In this document: positions 33,581 through 45,352 of the stretch, piece by piece
Position numbering within the stretch: position 1 is the first letter of the stretch
Layout of the letters: each line of letters opens with the position of its first letter
Origin: Sphingobacteriaceae bacterium GW460-11-11-14-LB5
Lineage (GTDB): Bacteria > Bacteroidota > Bacteroidia > Sphingobacteriales > Sphingobacteriaceae
Direction of reading: 5' to 3'
Length of the DNA: 64,000 nt
NCBI GenBank assembly: GCA_002151545.1
Contig: CP021237.1
Coordinates: forward strand, 1,922,001-1,986,000
The notes under the pieces: generated by a model
What the model was told of the DNA's origin: nothing
What the model saw: only the letters and a program-made list of their open reading frames with translations
Database searches by the model: none
Made by a program: the position numbers and the translations under genes

Positions 33581-35182
33581 CTAATATAATCCTAATTCTG
33601 CTAAACAGGCAAACTGCTGACCATCATGTGCAGATTTAGCAATGATTTTATAATAGAGGAAGGTTTGTGCCGAAGCAAAATCAAAGTACTGCACGCCACT
33701 AATGTTTTTTGCTACATAGTTGCCTTGCGAGGTGAAATTAACACCATCCGTACTCGTTAAGATTTCGAAATCTTTAACGGCTCTGCTTAAGCTGCTGCGC
33801 TGCAATAAACTTACGCCACTTGCTGTTTTAGAAGTCGTACCTACTTTAATTACCACATTGTGTGGGTAGGAAGTAGCCGAAGTTCTCCATCGCGAATGCC
33901 AAACAGTAGTCGCATTACCATCAATTAAGCTGGACGCTTTACCATCAGAGCTTTCTTCAGAACTAAATGAATTGATCGTCCATCCTGTTTTGCTTAACTC
34001 ATTTTTGGTTGAGAAGGTTAATATCGGTAAACCTCCCGAAAAAGTATAGGCATAAATTTGTTCGGTTACTGTTCCGTTATCGTGAACCAGTTTAACTTTC
34101 AGTTCGTATGGAATACCATCAGCTTTTTCCTGCAGATCGGCAATTGGCATAACCACCCTAAAACTATCAGTGCCGATTTTTTTTGATTCCCAGGTAATGG
34201 CATTGTAATCATGGTTAACGCCGGTACCTTCATTATTTACATTAGGGTCATTGTAGTATATAATACTGGTTACATTACCGGTAGAAGTAAACTTGCCGGA
34301 TACTACTATAGACGCTAAAGTACTCGAATAGCTGGCATATATCTTATTAATGCTACTGGTTACGGCGCCATAATAGGTATTGGAATTGTTATTGAAAACC
34401 TGATTTACATTTAAAATCGCCGCATCTGCAGCCGTTAAAAATGTAGGGCTTTTACCTAAAGTTCCGTTACCCGCCCACATTAAGGCCATCCCTAAGGTTG
34501 AGTTTTCGGAAACTTTTTGCCTGTTGTGCGGCAGATTTAATCCATGACCCAGCTCATGTACCATACCGCCAAACCACACACTAAAGCGATTGCCTACGGT
34601 AGTGCTTAAGCCCAGGTTTGCAATGTCCATTTCTTCATAATCCAAAGCATAACACCACCTGCCGGTACCATAAAACGGACCTCCGCTTGGTGTGCCATTC
34701 GAACCGATGGAATACCTTGGAATAATGATCAGAGTATGATCGCTGGTTTTATCTGCCGGATGTGCAGCAAAATAAGCATTTACCTCACTTGCTACTGCGC
34801 CGTTTCCTCCCGAGTAGGGATAACTGGCTTTTGGAAGTGTTCCTCTAATGGTTAAGATTTTTACATTTCCGGCGCCATCATCAGCAAGACCAAATGTTTT
34901 GTTGCCGTAACCGTTGCGATTCATTTCTTGTCTGTACCAGTCTTGGGTCCATAATAAAAGATCACTCAATCTTTTTCTGTAACCGGCAAGGGTATCGAGA
35001 TCGTTAGGTACAAAATACACAATATTTACATTGCGACTTTGTGTAATAATGTTAGTGGTAGCCTGTTTTTTGCTAATAGAGAGGGTTTTTTCCTCAGGTT
35101 GCAATACTTCGGCTTTTTTACAAGACAGGGTAAATAAGCAGGCGCAGAATAGCCCTGTTAAAAGTAGACTGTTTTTTTTCAT
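33581..35182 (-). CDS. secreted lipoprotein metalloprotease with F5/8-type C domain
   Basis: This 533-residue protein has a lipoprotein signal (LFCACLFTLSCKK, Cys near residue 21). The catalytic domain has GGMVHELGHGLNLPHNRQK, an HExxHxxxxxH zinc site in which the usual metzincin Gly is Asn. WAGNGTLGK and a later Met (ALMWAG) may form the Met-turn. The C-terminal about 150 residues (DGKASSLIDGNATTVWHSRW ... VKDFEILTSTDGVNF) are a discoidin/F5-8C carbohydrate-binding module. It is probably an outer-membrane or surface protease aimed at glycoproteins. Two LacI-type palindromes lie upstream. Confidence 0.85.
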   Translation of the reverse strand: MKKNSLLLTGLFCACLFTLSCKKAEVLQPEEKTLSISKKQATTNIITQSRNVNIVYFVPNDLDTLAGYRKRLSDLLLWTQDWYRQEMNRNGYGNKTFGLADDGAGNVKILTIRGTLPKASYPYSGGNGAVASEVNAYFAAHPADKTSDHTLIIIPRYSIGSNGTPSGGPFYGTGRWCYALDYEEMDIANLGLSTTVGNRFSVWFGGMVHELGHGLNLPHNRQKVSENSTLGMALMWAGNGTLGKSPTFLTAADAAILNVNQVFNNNSNTYYGAVTSSINKIYASYSSTLASIVVSGKFTSTGNVTSIIYYNDPNVNNEGTGVNHDYNAITWESKKIGTDSFRVVMPIADLQEKADGIPYELKVKLVHDNGTVTEQIYAYTFSGGLPILTFSTKNELSKTGWTINSFSSEESSDGKASSLIDGNATTVWHSRWRTSATSYPHNVVIKVGTTSKTASGVSLLQRSSLSRAVKDFEILTSTDGVNFTSQGNYVAKNISGVQYFDFASAQTFLYYKIIAKSAHDGQQFACLAELGLY

Positions 35183-35419
35183 ACGATAATTTTAGGTTTA
35201 GGTTGATAATATAGGGAATTGGTTATTGTTGCTATCTTATATGCTGTACTCAGCCTCTTTGCCTAATCTTATCGGTTTTATACCAAGATTATACCACCAT
35301 AGTTTGCCAGTCGCGGCCGCTATCCCAAATCTTAAAAAGCGCGTATTGTAAGTAGATTTTTATCTTATCCAGATTTAAGTTACACACAAACTTATACAGT
35401 AGGAGGAATTAAAACCGCG

Positions 35420-35429
35420 CAAACGTTTG
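35420..35429. promoter_or_regulatory. LacI-family-like operator palindrome 1
   Basis: CGCGCAAACGTTTGTG contains the perfect palindrome CAAACGTTTG with the central CG typical of LacI/PurR-type operators. A degenerate half (ATCAAACGTAAT) lies about 15 bases downstream. Confidence 0.5.
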
Positions 35430-35537
35430 TGTTACATCAAACGTAATAGATTTAAACAATAGCGTATAAATGCCATTCAAACAGGTTTTTACGGCTATTT
35501 GATTACTTTTTTATATGACATTAAAATTTATGAAGCG

Positions 35538-35547
35538 CAAACGTTTG
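35538..35547. promoter_or_regulatory. LacI-family-like operator palindrome 2
   Basis: GCGCAAACGTTTGATT repeats the palindrome and the left flank (GCG) of copy 1, 118 bases away centre to centre. Confidence 0.5.
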
Positions 35548-35678
35548 ATTGACTTGTATTAACTGTTTGATTTGCCTGTAGATGGATGTGTACAGCTGAA
35601 TGTAGTGCGCTACAAAGGAGAATTAAATCTTTGCCTAAAAGGTAGGCTTAAAAGGGGGAGGGCAATGTTATTATTTGT

Positions 35679-35772
35679 CGTCATTTCGAGCGGAGTGCAA
35701 CGTAACCGAGAATTCTAAGAGGAGTAAATCTCTCCCCCAAATGTTCGGGGCTGCGCTACAGTCGAGATGACG
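35679..35772. repeat. dispersed palindromic repeat, family A copy 3
   Basis: The ends CGTCATTTCGAGCGGAGTGC and CAGTCGAGATGACG are complementary, with an internal CCCC-AAATGTT-CGGGG stem. It lies just downstream of the YegP-like gene on the minus strand, with a T6 tract after the right end. Confidence 0.85.
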
Positions 35773-35796
35773 ACTTTTTTATTGAAATTATCACGA

Positions 35797-36126
35797 TTAG
35801 CTCTGATCGTCAGTATCTGCGTCAGGTGCATTCTTTTGAACCGATTCGATGCCGTTATCTCTGGCAGAACTACTTTCGTACATCTCGCTGGAGCCAATCA
35901 ACTGGCCATTTGTAGCCTTCAAAGTGAAATAGTACTTGCCATTAGATGAGGTCTTTTTTTCAAACTTTGAATCATCCTGTGCATTTTTTTTAACCGATTC
36001 GATCCCGTTTTCGCAGCTCGATTTGGCTGAATAGCCTTCGCTTGTTAAAATGGTCTGGCCATTGCCGGCTTTAAGATTAAACTGGAATTCTCCGTTCGAT
36101 CTTTTAGTAATTACAAATTTTCCCAT
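35797..36126 (-). CDS. YegP-like DUF1508 tandem-repeat protein
   Basis: This 109-residue protein is built of two DUF1508 repeats: GKFVITKRSNGEFQFNLKAG with GQTILTSEGYSAKSSCENGI, then KFEKKTSSNGKYYFTLKATN with GQLIGSSEMYESSSARDNGI. Each repeat ends GIESVKKNA or GIESVQKNA. The YegP family is small, cytoplasmic and of unknown function. The C-terminus is a short acidic tail (PDADTDDQS). Confidence 0.92.
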   Translation of the reverse strand: MGKFVITKRSNGEFQFNLKAGNGQTILTSEGYSAKSSCENGIESVKKNAQDDSKFEKKTSSNGKYYFTLKATNGQLIGSSEMYESSSARDNGIESVQKNAPDADTDDQS

Positions 36127-36245
36127 AGGTCTGATTTTAATTTATTACCTGGTTAGCATTTTAACCTAAATAACTAGGTATTATTCCTAAAGTTATTAAA
36201 GTTTGTAACCAATTACAATAAGCAGATAAGAGAATTAATGAAAAT

Positions 36246-37697
36246 TTAACCCAGACTATTGGTAAATTTCATACGGATGCCGCTTTGGAAGTTTTGGATA
36301 ATTTTGAAAATTTCGATCAAGGTTACTTTTTCGATTTTAGTTAAACTATCAATTTCAATAAAATTATTCGGCGCTGCCTGATCATTGATAATCAGATTGG
36401 CCTGATGTTTTAATCTCAACCCCATCAGATAATAATAGGACTGTGAAAGTTCGTTAAACTGCTCTTCACTAAAAACACCTAATTCCCTGAGCGCTTTTAA
36501 ACGCTCGCCGGTATTTTCTTTTTGAAAAATCCTGTTTTGTAAAGCATAAACCCTTGCTAAATCTACAATAGGGGTCATGGCTGTTTTAATATCGAATACT
36601 TCTTTTTTATGGATTTTTTGCGTTCTGATATTTCTAAAATAAGTGAGCGGTGGCTCATAAAGTAAAGCATTTTTGGCCAGGTATACATAGAATTTTTCGA
36701 TAGGCTTCTGCAGTTCTTCATCAACAAAAGATCTCAGACTTTCCATAATGGTTAAGTCACCATAAATGGCCCTGCAATCGAAAAATGCTGCAAATTTTAC
36801 AGCAGCTTCAGGCAAAGCTTCTTCTATCCAGTTTTTATAATTGTATTTCCAGTGGGAAAGTGAATGGGTCCAGTTTGGGTTGGTTGCCATATAATCGCCA
36901 TCGCAGTATACAAAACCAACAAAATTTAGTTTGTCAGAAACCTGTGTAGCCAGGTCTAGAAAATAGGAGCGTACGGCTGCTCTTTTATCTTCTCCGGTAT
37001 CTTCGTAAATAATGGCATTGTCCTGATCGGTTTTGAGGCTCAGTTCTTTTCGTCCCTCGCTGCCCAAAACCATAAACACAAACTTTGCAGGTGGCGGACC
37101 CAGTTTTGCAATTACTTCTTCGATAATTTTAAAAGAAATGGTATCAGCAATGGTCGTTACGACTTCGTTCACAATTTTCGAATGAACGCCTCTTGCCAGT
37201 AACTGCGCAACAATATTGGGTACCTTTTGCCATTTTAGTTTTAAATCGCTGGTGTTTACAGCCGATTTTACAGATTGAATGAAAACTAATGGCGATTCTG
37301 CCTGTTCGCTTAAAAGGCGGTTCCTGCTCAGAAAACCAACATAATTACCATTGTCGTTTACCAATAAATATCTGGATTTTTTGCTGAACATCATCAATAT
37401 CGCCTCATACACATAAGCATCCGGACTTATGGTAACAATATGGGTGTCCATCACTTCATCAATCGGCAAATTTGGATTCAGTTGTTTAGCGATGACATTA
37501 TCCCTTAAAGTAATATCGGTTACGAAACCCAGGTAAACATCCTGATCATTTTTAATAAAAAGACAACTGGTTTTTTGTTCTGACATTTTAATTGCCGCCT
37601 CGAAAATAGGCGTGCCTGGGCTGCAACTCACTATCTTTTTGAAAGTAATGTCTCCAATGCGGGCGGTATAAATTTGATCGGCTAATTTATCTTCCAT
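36246..37697 (-). CDS. CBS-pair / DUF294 putative nucleotidyltransferase
   Basis: This 483-residue protein has two CBS motifs at about residues 15-135 (FLINKN-type strand CLFIKNDQDVYLGFVTDITL and YLLVNDNGNYVGFLSRNRLL). A DUF294 nucleotidyltransferase-like domain follows with MVLGSEGRKELSLKTDQDNA, the GS-x-GR-x-E...D-x-D signature related to GlnD. The C-terminal helical DUF294 substrate-binding domain includes ALRELGVFSEEQFNELSQSY. It probably senses adenine nucleotides via CBS and modifies an unknown target. Its start overlaps the upstream exonuclease gene by 11 bases, indicating translational coupling. Confidence 0.88.
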   Translation of the reverse strand: MEDKLADQIYTARIGDITFKKIVSCSPGTPIFEAAIKMSEQKTSCLFIKNDQDVYLGFVTDITLRDNVIAKQLNPNLPIDEVMDTHIVTISPDAYVYEAILMMFSKKSRYLLVNDNGNYVGFLSRNRLLSEQAESPLVFIQSVKSAVNTSDLKLKWQKVPNIVAQLLARGVHSKIVNEVVTTIADTISFKIIEEVIAKLGPPPAKFVFMVLGSEGRKELSLKTDQDNAIIYEDTGEDKRAAVRSYFLDLATQVSDKLNFVGFVYCDGDYMATNPNWTHSLSHWKYNYKNWIEEALPEAAVKFAAFFDCRAIYGDLTIMESLRSFVDEELQKPIEKFYVYLAKNALLYEPPLTYFRNIRTQKIHKKEVFDIKTAMTPIVDLARVYALQNRIFQKENTGERLKALRELGVFSEEQFNELSQSYYYLMGLRLKHQANLIINDQAAPNNFIEIDSLTKIEKVTLIEIFKIIQNFQSGIRMKFTNSLG

Positions 37698-38364
37698 TAA
37701 AAAGTCCCTGTAAAATTCTTTTAAACGAAAATTCTTTTGTCTTTTTCTGTTCCAGGTTAAAAGTATGCTCCTGATGGTAGGCTGAAGTTAAGGTAATTTT
37801 GTCTGTTTTTAAAAGATGAAAGAAAATCTTTGCCGTATTTGATGCGTCTGATAAGGCATTGTGGGCATTTTCAGGTATTTCATTAAATAATATAGTGTAA
37901 AATTTATCCAGTTTTAAATGACTGATTACCGTATTGGTGATATAGGGTGCACTCGCTTTCATGGTACAGAAAAAAGCAAGATTTTTAAATATGTTTTCCC
38001 TTCCAATGCGGTATAATTCAACATTCACCATGTGATAATCGAGCTCAATGAAATGTCCGATAACCAAGGGCTGGTATTTTTCGATATCTTCAGCAAACTG
38101 CAACATCACCTTTTCCTTGTTTTCGCCATGCGTATGCAAATATTCAGGGCTAATTTTGTGAATTTTTAAGGCCGCTTTATCAATGATGAAATCGGTATTT
38201 TTAATGTAGTGATTCTCGCGCTTAACTTCCTGGTAAGATTGATCATAAATAATCCAGGCAATTTGGACAATATGCGGCCAGTTCTTTTCTTTAGAATAAG
38301 GTGCTGTCCAGTTTTTAGGCAGACCTGAAGTTTCGGTATCAACAACGAGGAAGTATTCTTGCAA
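37687..38364 (-). CDS. DEDDh 3'-5' exonuclease, coupled to the CBS-DUF294 gene
   Basis: This 225-residue exonuclease has Exo I FLVVDTETSGLPKNW (Asp9, Glu11), Exo II VIGHFIELDYHMVNVELYRI and Exo III HNALSDASNTAKIFFHL (His, Asp). The start is TTG at 38362-38364, because the conserved core begins 5 residues later and no in-frame ATG is visible just upstream. Overlap with the CBS-DUF294 gene implies joint expression. Similar exonuclease-DUF294 pairs occur elsewhere, usually near acetate genes; none are seen here. Confidence 0.85.
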   Translation of the reverse strand: MQEYFLVVDTETSGLPKNWTAPYSKEKNWPHIVQIAWIIYDQSYQEVKRENHYIKNTDFIIDKAALKIHKISPEYLHTHGENKEKVMLQFAEDIEKYQPLVIGHFIELDYHMVNVELYRIGRENIFKNLAFFCTMKASAPYITNTVISHLKLDKFYTILFNEIPENAHNALSDASNTAKIFFHLLKTDKITLTSAYHQEHTFNLEQKKTKEFSFKRILQGLFNGR

Positions 38365-38533
38365 TTTTAAATGGTTAGCGTTTAAGATTGAACGATTTCA
38401 AAGGTAATTAATTAAGAATGTAAACTATAATTATTCCTAAATCCTTCCCGGAAAAGCAATTTATAAATAAAGCGTTATTTATTTGTTAAAGTGAAAGATT
38501 TGCAGTTATTTGGTGCCAAAATTTAATTAAAAT

Positions 38534-39904
38534 ATGCGCTCTCTATTATTTAGCTCCCTAGCCTGTATATTGTGCCTGAGTTCTGCCTTTGCTCAGCAAA
38601 AGCTCGGAGAAAACATGCATTTCAAAAAACTTGATAACGGTTTAGAAGTGCTGGTGGTTGTAGACCGGACTGTGCCGCTGGTGACCATCGAAATGGCTTG
38701 TAGAAATGGTTCTTTTACCGAAACCGACGAATTTAATGGCTTAAGTCACCTTTACGAACATTTGTTTTTTAAGGCCAATAAAGATTATCCCGATTTCGAA
38801 CGTTTAAACTCGAGAATGAACGATCTGGATATCAATTCGAATGCCACGACCAGAGAAGAGGTGGTGAATTATTTTTTTACACTTCCGGCTGCTAATTTAA
38901 AGCCAGGGTTAAGTTTAATGAATTCCTCCATTCGTTATCCAAAATTCATAAAAGAAGATATGGCTTTGGAAAATGAAGTGGTAAATGCTGAATTTACCAG
39001 GCACGAATCGAGTCCGATATTTGCTTTGATAGAAGCCAATTCGCGGCACATGTGGGGCGCAAATTATTCCCGTAAAAATGTAATCGGGAGTCATGAGGTG
39101 ATTTTATCAGCTACTCCATCAAAAATGGATTCCATTAAAAATAAATATTACTGGCCAAACAACGCTGTGCTGGTAATTGCAGGTGATGTTAAGGTAGATG
39201 AAGCTTTTAGCTATGTAAATTCTGTTTTCGGAAGCTGGAAACGCTCGCCGGTTGATCCTTTTGTGAAATGGCCAATTCCGGAGTTTAAACCGCTTCAAAA
39301 AAACGATTATTATTTTGTAGAATCGAATAAAAGCCCTGTTCCGTTTATGCTTTTTAGCTGGCATGGTCCCGATACCAGGAACGATATTCCAGCTACCTAT
39401 GCTGCTGACGTTTTCTCTTTCATTGTGAATCAAAACGGTTCTAAAATGAAACAGGCACTTATTAATTCAGGATTAGCGCAACAGGCCGATGTGAATTATT
39501 ACACGCAAAAATATACAGGGCCAATTAGTTTGATGGTGAGCCCTAATCCGGCAAAAATAAAGGAATGTTATGAGGAAGTGCTGAAGCAGATTTCGCTTTG
39601 GGCCAATGAAGATTATTTGTCTGATTTACAGATTGAAAGAGCCAAAAGGTTATTGTCTATCGAACAGGTAGAAAGGAGAGAAGTTACTTCCGATTATGCA
39701 CATTTACTTTCCTTTTGGTGGGCTTCAGCATCAATTGATTATTATACGCATTACGAAGAAAATGTAAATAAAGTAACCAGGAAGGATTTGCTCGATTATG
39801 TACGCAAGTATATTAAAGATAAACCTTATTGTGCTGGCCTGATGATGGATAAAGCAGGTATGAATGAAGTGAAGCCGGCAACATTTTTTAAATCATCTAA
39901 ATAA
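38534..39904 (+). CDS. M16 zinc peptidase, catalytic subunit
   Basis: This 456-residue protein has a signal peptide (MRSLLFSSLACILCLSSAFAQ). The inverted zinc motif is in NGLSHLYEHLFFK (HxxEH, about residues 75-79), and the downstream ligand Glu is in MALENEVVNAEFTR. The length is that of one half of a pitrilysin/insulysin. It is followed after 11 bases by a second M16 gene lacking the zinc site, so the two products probably form a heterodimer in the periplasm that digests peptides. Confidence 0.93.
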   Translation: MRSLLFSSLACILCLSSAFAQQKLGENMHFKKLDNGLEVLVVVDRTVPLVTIEMACRNGSFTETDEFNGLSHLYEHLFFKANKDYPDFERLNSRMNDLDINSNATTREEVVNYFFTLPAANLKPGLSLMNSSIRYPKFIKEDMALENEVVNAEFTRHESSPIFALIEANSRHMWGANYSRKNVIGSHEVILSATPSKMDSIKNKYYWPNNAVLVIAGDVKVDEAFSYVNSVFGSWKRSPVDPFVKWPIPEFKPLQKNDYYFVESNKSPVPFMLFSWHGPDTRNDIPATYAADVFSFIVNQNGSKMKQALINSGLAQQADVNYYTQKYTGPISLMVSPNPAKIKECYEEVLKQISLWANEDYLSDLQIERAKRLLSIEQVERREVTSDYAHLLSFWWASASIDYYTHYEENVNKVTRKDLLDYVRKYIKDKPYCAGLMMDKAGMNEVKPATFFKSSK

Positions 39905-39915
39905 CCTTACGCTCC

Positions 39916-41199
39916 ATGAAACGATTTATATTTTTAATCAACTTTATTTTAGTTTTTCATCTTGCCAACGCGCAAACCAAAGCCATTTCATTTGATGTGA
40001 ATGGTTTAAAGGTGATTTTAAAATCTACTCAGAAAGAAACAGTTAGTATGAGCATGTTTTTTAAAGGTGGAGTGATGAATTATAACGCTGAAAGGGCTGG
40101 AATTGAAAACCTGGCTTTGGCTGCTGCAGCTACCTGTGGTACTAAAAATTACAGCGTTGTTGATTATCAGGAGCTGGCTGATGAGTACGGAATTGATATT
40201 TCTGGTTCATCGAGAACAGACTATGGCACCATTAGCATGGATTGTATTTCCAAGTATCTTGATCAGGGCTGGAAACTTTTTTCAGATGCCGTAATTAATC
40301 CGGCCTTTGATAAAACGGAGTTTCAGACGACTAAAGAGCGGATGATTACGGGGATTTATCACAGTCAATCTGATCCTGAAACAAGGATTGAGCAGCTGAC
40401 CATGGAAAGCATGTTTAAAGATTCGCCTTACAGCATTAATCCTTTGGGTACAAGCAAAACCGTAGGCGGTTTTACCGCCGAAATGGTGAGTAATTATTAC
40501 CATAGCGAATTGTTGAACAAGAATAAAATGTTTCTGGTTGTAGCTGGAAACATTACGAAGGAAGAACTGGAAAAGAAGATTCAGGCTTCTTTTAGCGGCC
40601 TTAAAGGAAAAACCTACACGCCACCCGTTTACGATCGCAAGACTTTAACAGGAGAGCATCTGGTAATTGAACAAAGAGATATTGCGACCAATTACATGAG
40701 TTGTATTATGAATGCACCAACCATGACAAATGCCGATTATTATGCTTTTGTGCTAACCATTAATGCATTAAGTGGGAGTATGAATTATGAGCTGAGAACT
40801 AAATTGGGTTTATCATATGCGCCGGGTGCAACCGTTAAAGTACAACAGATTCCATATACTTCTATGTTTGTAAGCACTACACAACCTAAAAAAGCTTTTA
40901 AAGCGATGATTTCGGTTTATAATAATATTAGGGAAGGGAAATATGGAGAGCGTTATCTTGAGGCCTTAAAAAAAGAGCATCGTGACCGCTACTACAGGCA
41001 TCAGGAAAGTGCAAGTTCGATTGTGAAAGATTTAGGTGAAGCTGAAGTGCTGGGCGATTACAGTATTACGGAGAATATGGTCGCCAATTTTAACAAAGTA
41101 AGCTTGCAGGACATGAAAGATTCTTTTGCAAAGTATTTAAAAGGTGCCATTTGGATATACCTGGGCGATGAACAAGTAGGTAGAGCTGCTTTTCAGTAG
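39916..41199 (+). CDS. M16 peptidase, non-catalytic subunit
   Basis: This 427-residue protein has a signal peptide (MKRFIFLINFILVFHLANAQ). It has the M16 fold (FFKGGVMNYNAERAGIENLA and the C-terminal LSGSMNYELRTKLGLSYAPG, which holds the substrate-binding Arg/Tyr). The HxxEH zinc motif is replaced (GIENLALAAAATCG), so it is the regulatory partner of the preceding gene. This active/inactive pairing is standard for split bacterial M16 systems. Confidence 0.92.
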   Translation: MKRFIFLINFILVFHLANAQTKAISFDVNGLKVILKSTQKETVSMSMFFKGGVMNYNAERAGIENLALAAAATCGTKNYSVVDYQELADEYGIDISGSSRTDYGTISMDCISKYLDQGWKLFSDAVINPAFDKTEFQTTKERMITGIYHSQSDPETRIEQLTMESMFKDSPYSINPLGTSKTVGGFTAEMVSNYYHSELLNKNKMFLVVAGNITKEELEKKIQASFSGLKGKTYTPPVYDRKTLTGEHLVIEQRDIATNYMSCIMNAPTMTNADYYAFVLTINALSGSMNYELRTKLGLSYAPGATVKVQQIPYTSMFVSTTQPKKAFKAMISVYNNIREGKYGERYLEALKKEHRDRYYRHQESASSIVKDLGEAEVLGDYSITENMVANFNKVSLQDMKDSFAKYLKGAIWIYLGDEQVGRAAFQ

Positions 41200-41209
41200 C
41201 TCTTTTGGT

Positions 41210-41299
41210 CGTCATTTCGAGCGAAGTGCAACGCAGCCGAGAAATCTGTTAGATAGTTCTCTCCCGAACGTTCGGGACTGCACTTCAGTCGAGATGACG
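41210..41299. repeat. dispersed palindromic repeat, family A copy 4
   Basis: The ends CGTCATTTCGAGCGAAGTGC and CAGTCGAGATGACG are complementary, with an inner perfect palindrome CCCGAACGTTCGGG (41263-41276). ACTTTTTC follows on the plus strand. It sits between the convergent ends of the M16 pair and glpF and may act as a two-way terminator. Confidence 0.85.
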
Positions 41300-41320
41300 A
41301 CTTTTTCTATTTTATTCGCA

Positions 41321-42061
41321 CTATTTACTAATCAACAAAAATGCAACTGCAGCTAATACCGACCCGATTATTGGCCCAACAATGGGTACCCAGGCATAAC
41401 TCCAGTCGCTACCTCCTTTTCCTTTCATTGGGATTAAAAAATGAATAATCCGCGGTCCTAAATCTCTTGCCGGATTTATGGCATATCCGGTGGTTCCACC
41501 TAAGGCCAAACCAATTACCCATACTAAAAATGCGACCGGAATGGCGCCCATCGAACCTAAACCGATAGGCGTGGTCACCGTTTCTTTGGTGCCCATACTG
41601 GCATCAGTAAAATAAAAGATGACAAATATTAAAACGAAAGTGCCGATAATTTCTGACAACAAATTGGACGAGATATTTCTGATGGCTGGAGCGGTTGCAA
41701 AAGGAGCAGCCTTTAAACCCTGATCATCTGTGGCATCGAAATGATCTTTGTAAATAAGCCAAACCAGAAAAGATCCAGTCATTGCACCCGCGAGTTGTGC
41801 GATAATATAAAACGGAGCCAATGCCCAGCTAAAGCCTTTTCCGATGGCAAGTCCGAGGGTTACAATTGGATTTAAGTGCGCTCCGCTGTACGGACCGGCT
41901 ACCACAACCCCAACAAATACGGCAAGTGCCCAGGCGGTAGTAATGACAATCCATCCGCTATTATTTCCTTTAGTACCTTTAAGCACTACGTTAGCTACTA
42001 CACCATTTCCTAAAAGAATCATTAGTGCTGTACCAATAAATTCTGCAAGATATACATTCAT
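41321..42061 (-). CDS. glpF: glycerol facilitator (MIP family)
   Basis: This 246-residue six-helix aquaglyceroporin has its first half-helix motif in GAHLNPIVTLGLAIG, NPI instead of the canonical NPA. The second is GYAINPARDLGPRIIHF, with the Asp after NPAR that marks glycerol facilitators. It is last in the minus-strand order glpD-glpK-glpF, 35 bases after glpK, so it supplies glycerol for the pathway. The NPI variant narrows or reshapes one pore constriction; its effect is unknown. Confidence 0.93.
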   Translation of the reverse strand: MNVYLAEFIGTALMILLGNGVVANVVLKGTKGNNSGWIVITTAWALAVFVGVVVAGPYSGAHLNPIVTLGLAIGKGFSWALAPFYIIAQLAGAMTGSFLVWLIYKDHFDATDDQGLKAAPFATAPAIRNISSNLLSEIIGTFVLIFVIFYFTDASMGTKETVTTPIGLGSMGAIPVAFLVWVIGLALGGTTGYAINPARDLGPRIIHFLIPMKGKGGSDWSYAWVPIVGPIIGSVLAAVAFLLISK

Positions 42062-42096
42062 ATAATTAAATTCTTATCCGATTAAAATTTGTTCAA

Positions 42097-45194
<3,098 letters not shown>

Positions 45195-45213
45195 TTAAAT
45201 CTATAAAAATAAT

Positions 45214-45255
45214 AAAACGAAACAATACGCAATTATAAGAAATCATAATCGAAAT
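45214..45255. promoter_or_regulatory. candidate DeoR/GlpR operator half-sites in the glpD spacer
   Basis: AAAACGAAAC (45214-45223) and TAATCGAAAT (45246-45255) share AAnCGAAA, lie in the same orientation and are 32 bases apart, about three helical turns. They lie in the A+T-rich spacer between glpD and the DeoR-type regulator. Their spacing fits a multimeric DeoR-family repressor. Confidence 0.4.
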
Positions 45256-45352
45256 AATATAATATGTGTGTTAAAAATTTATTAAATATTTGTGTAAAAT
45301 ATTTTAAAGAATGTTTTTATTGCTAATTTGCAGCACGCTAATTAAATATACT

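Larger units (their letters stand above)
35183..35796. other. 614-base gene-free region
   Basis: No supported coding frame is present. It contains the upstream region of the metalloprotease, two LacI-family-like operator palindromes (35420-35429 and 35538-35547) and a family A dispersed repeat (35679-35772). I see no RNA gene. Confidence 0.6.
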
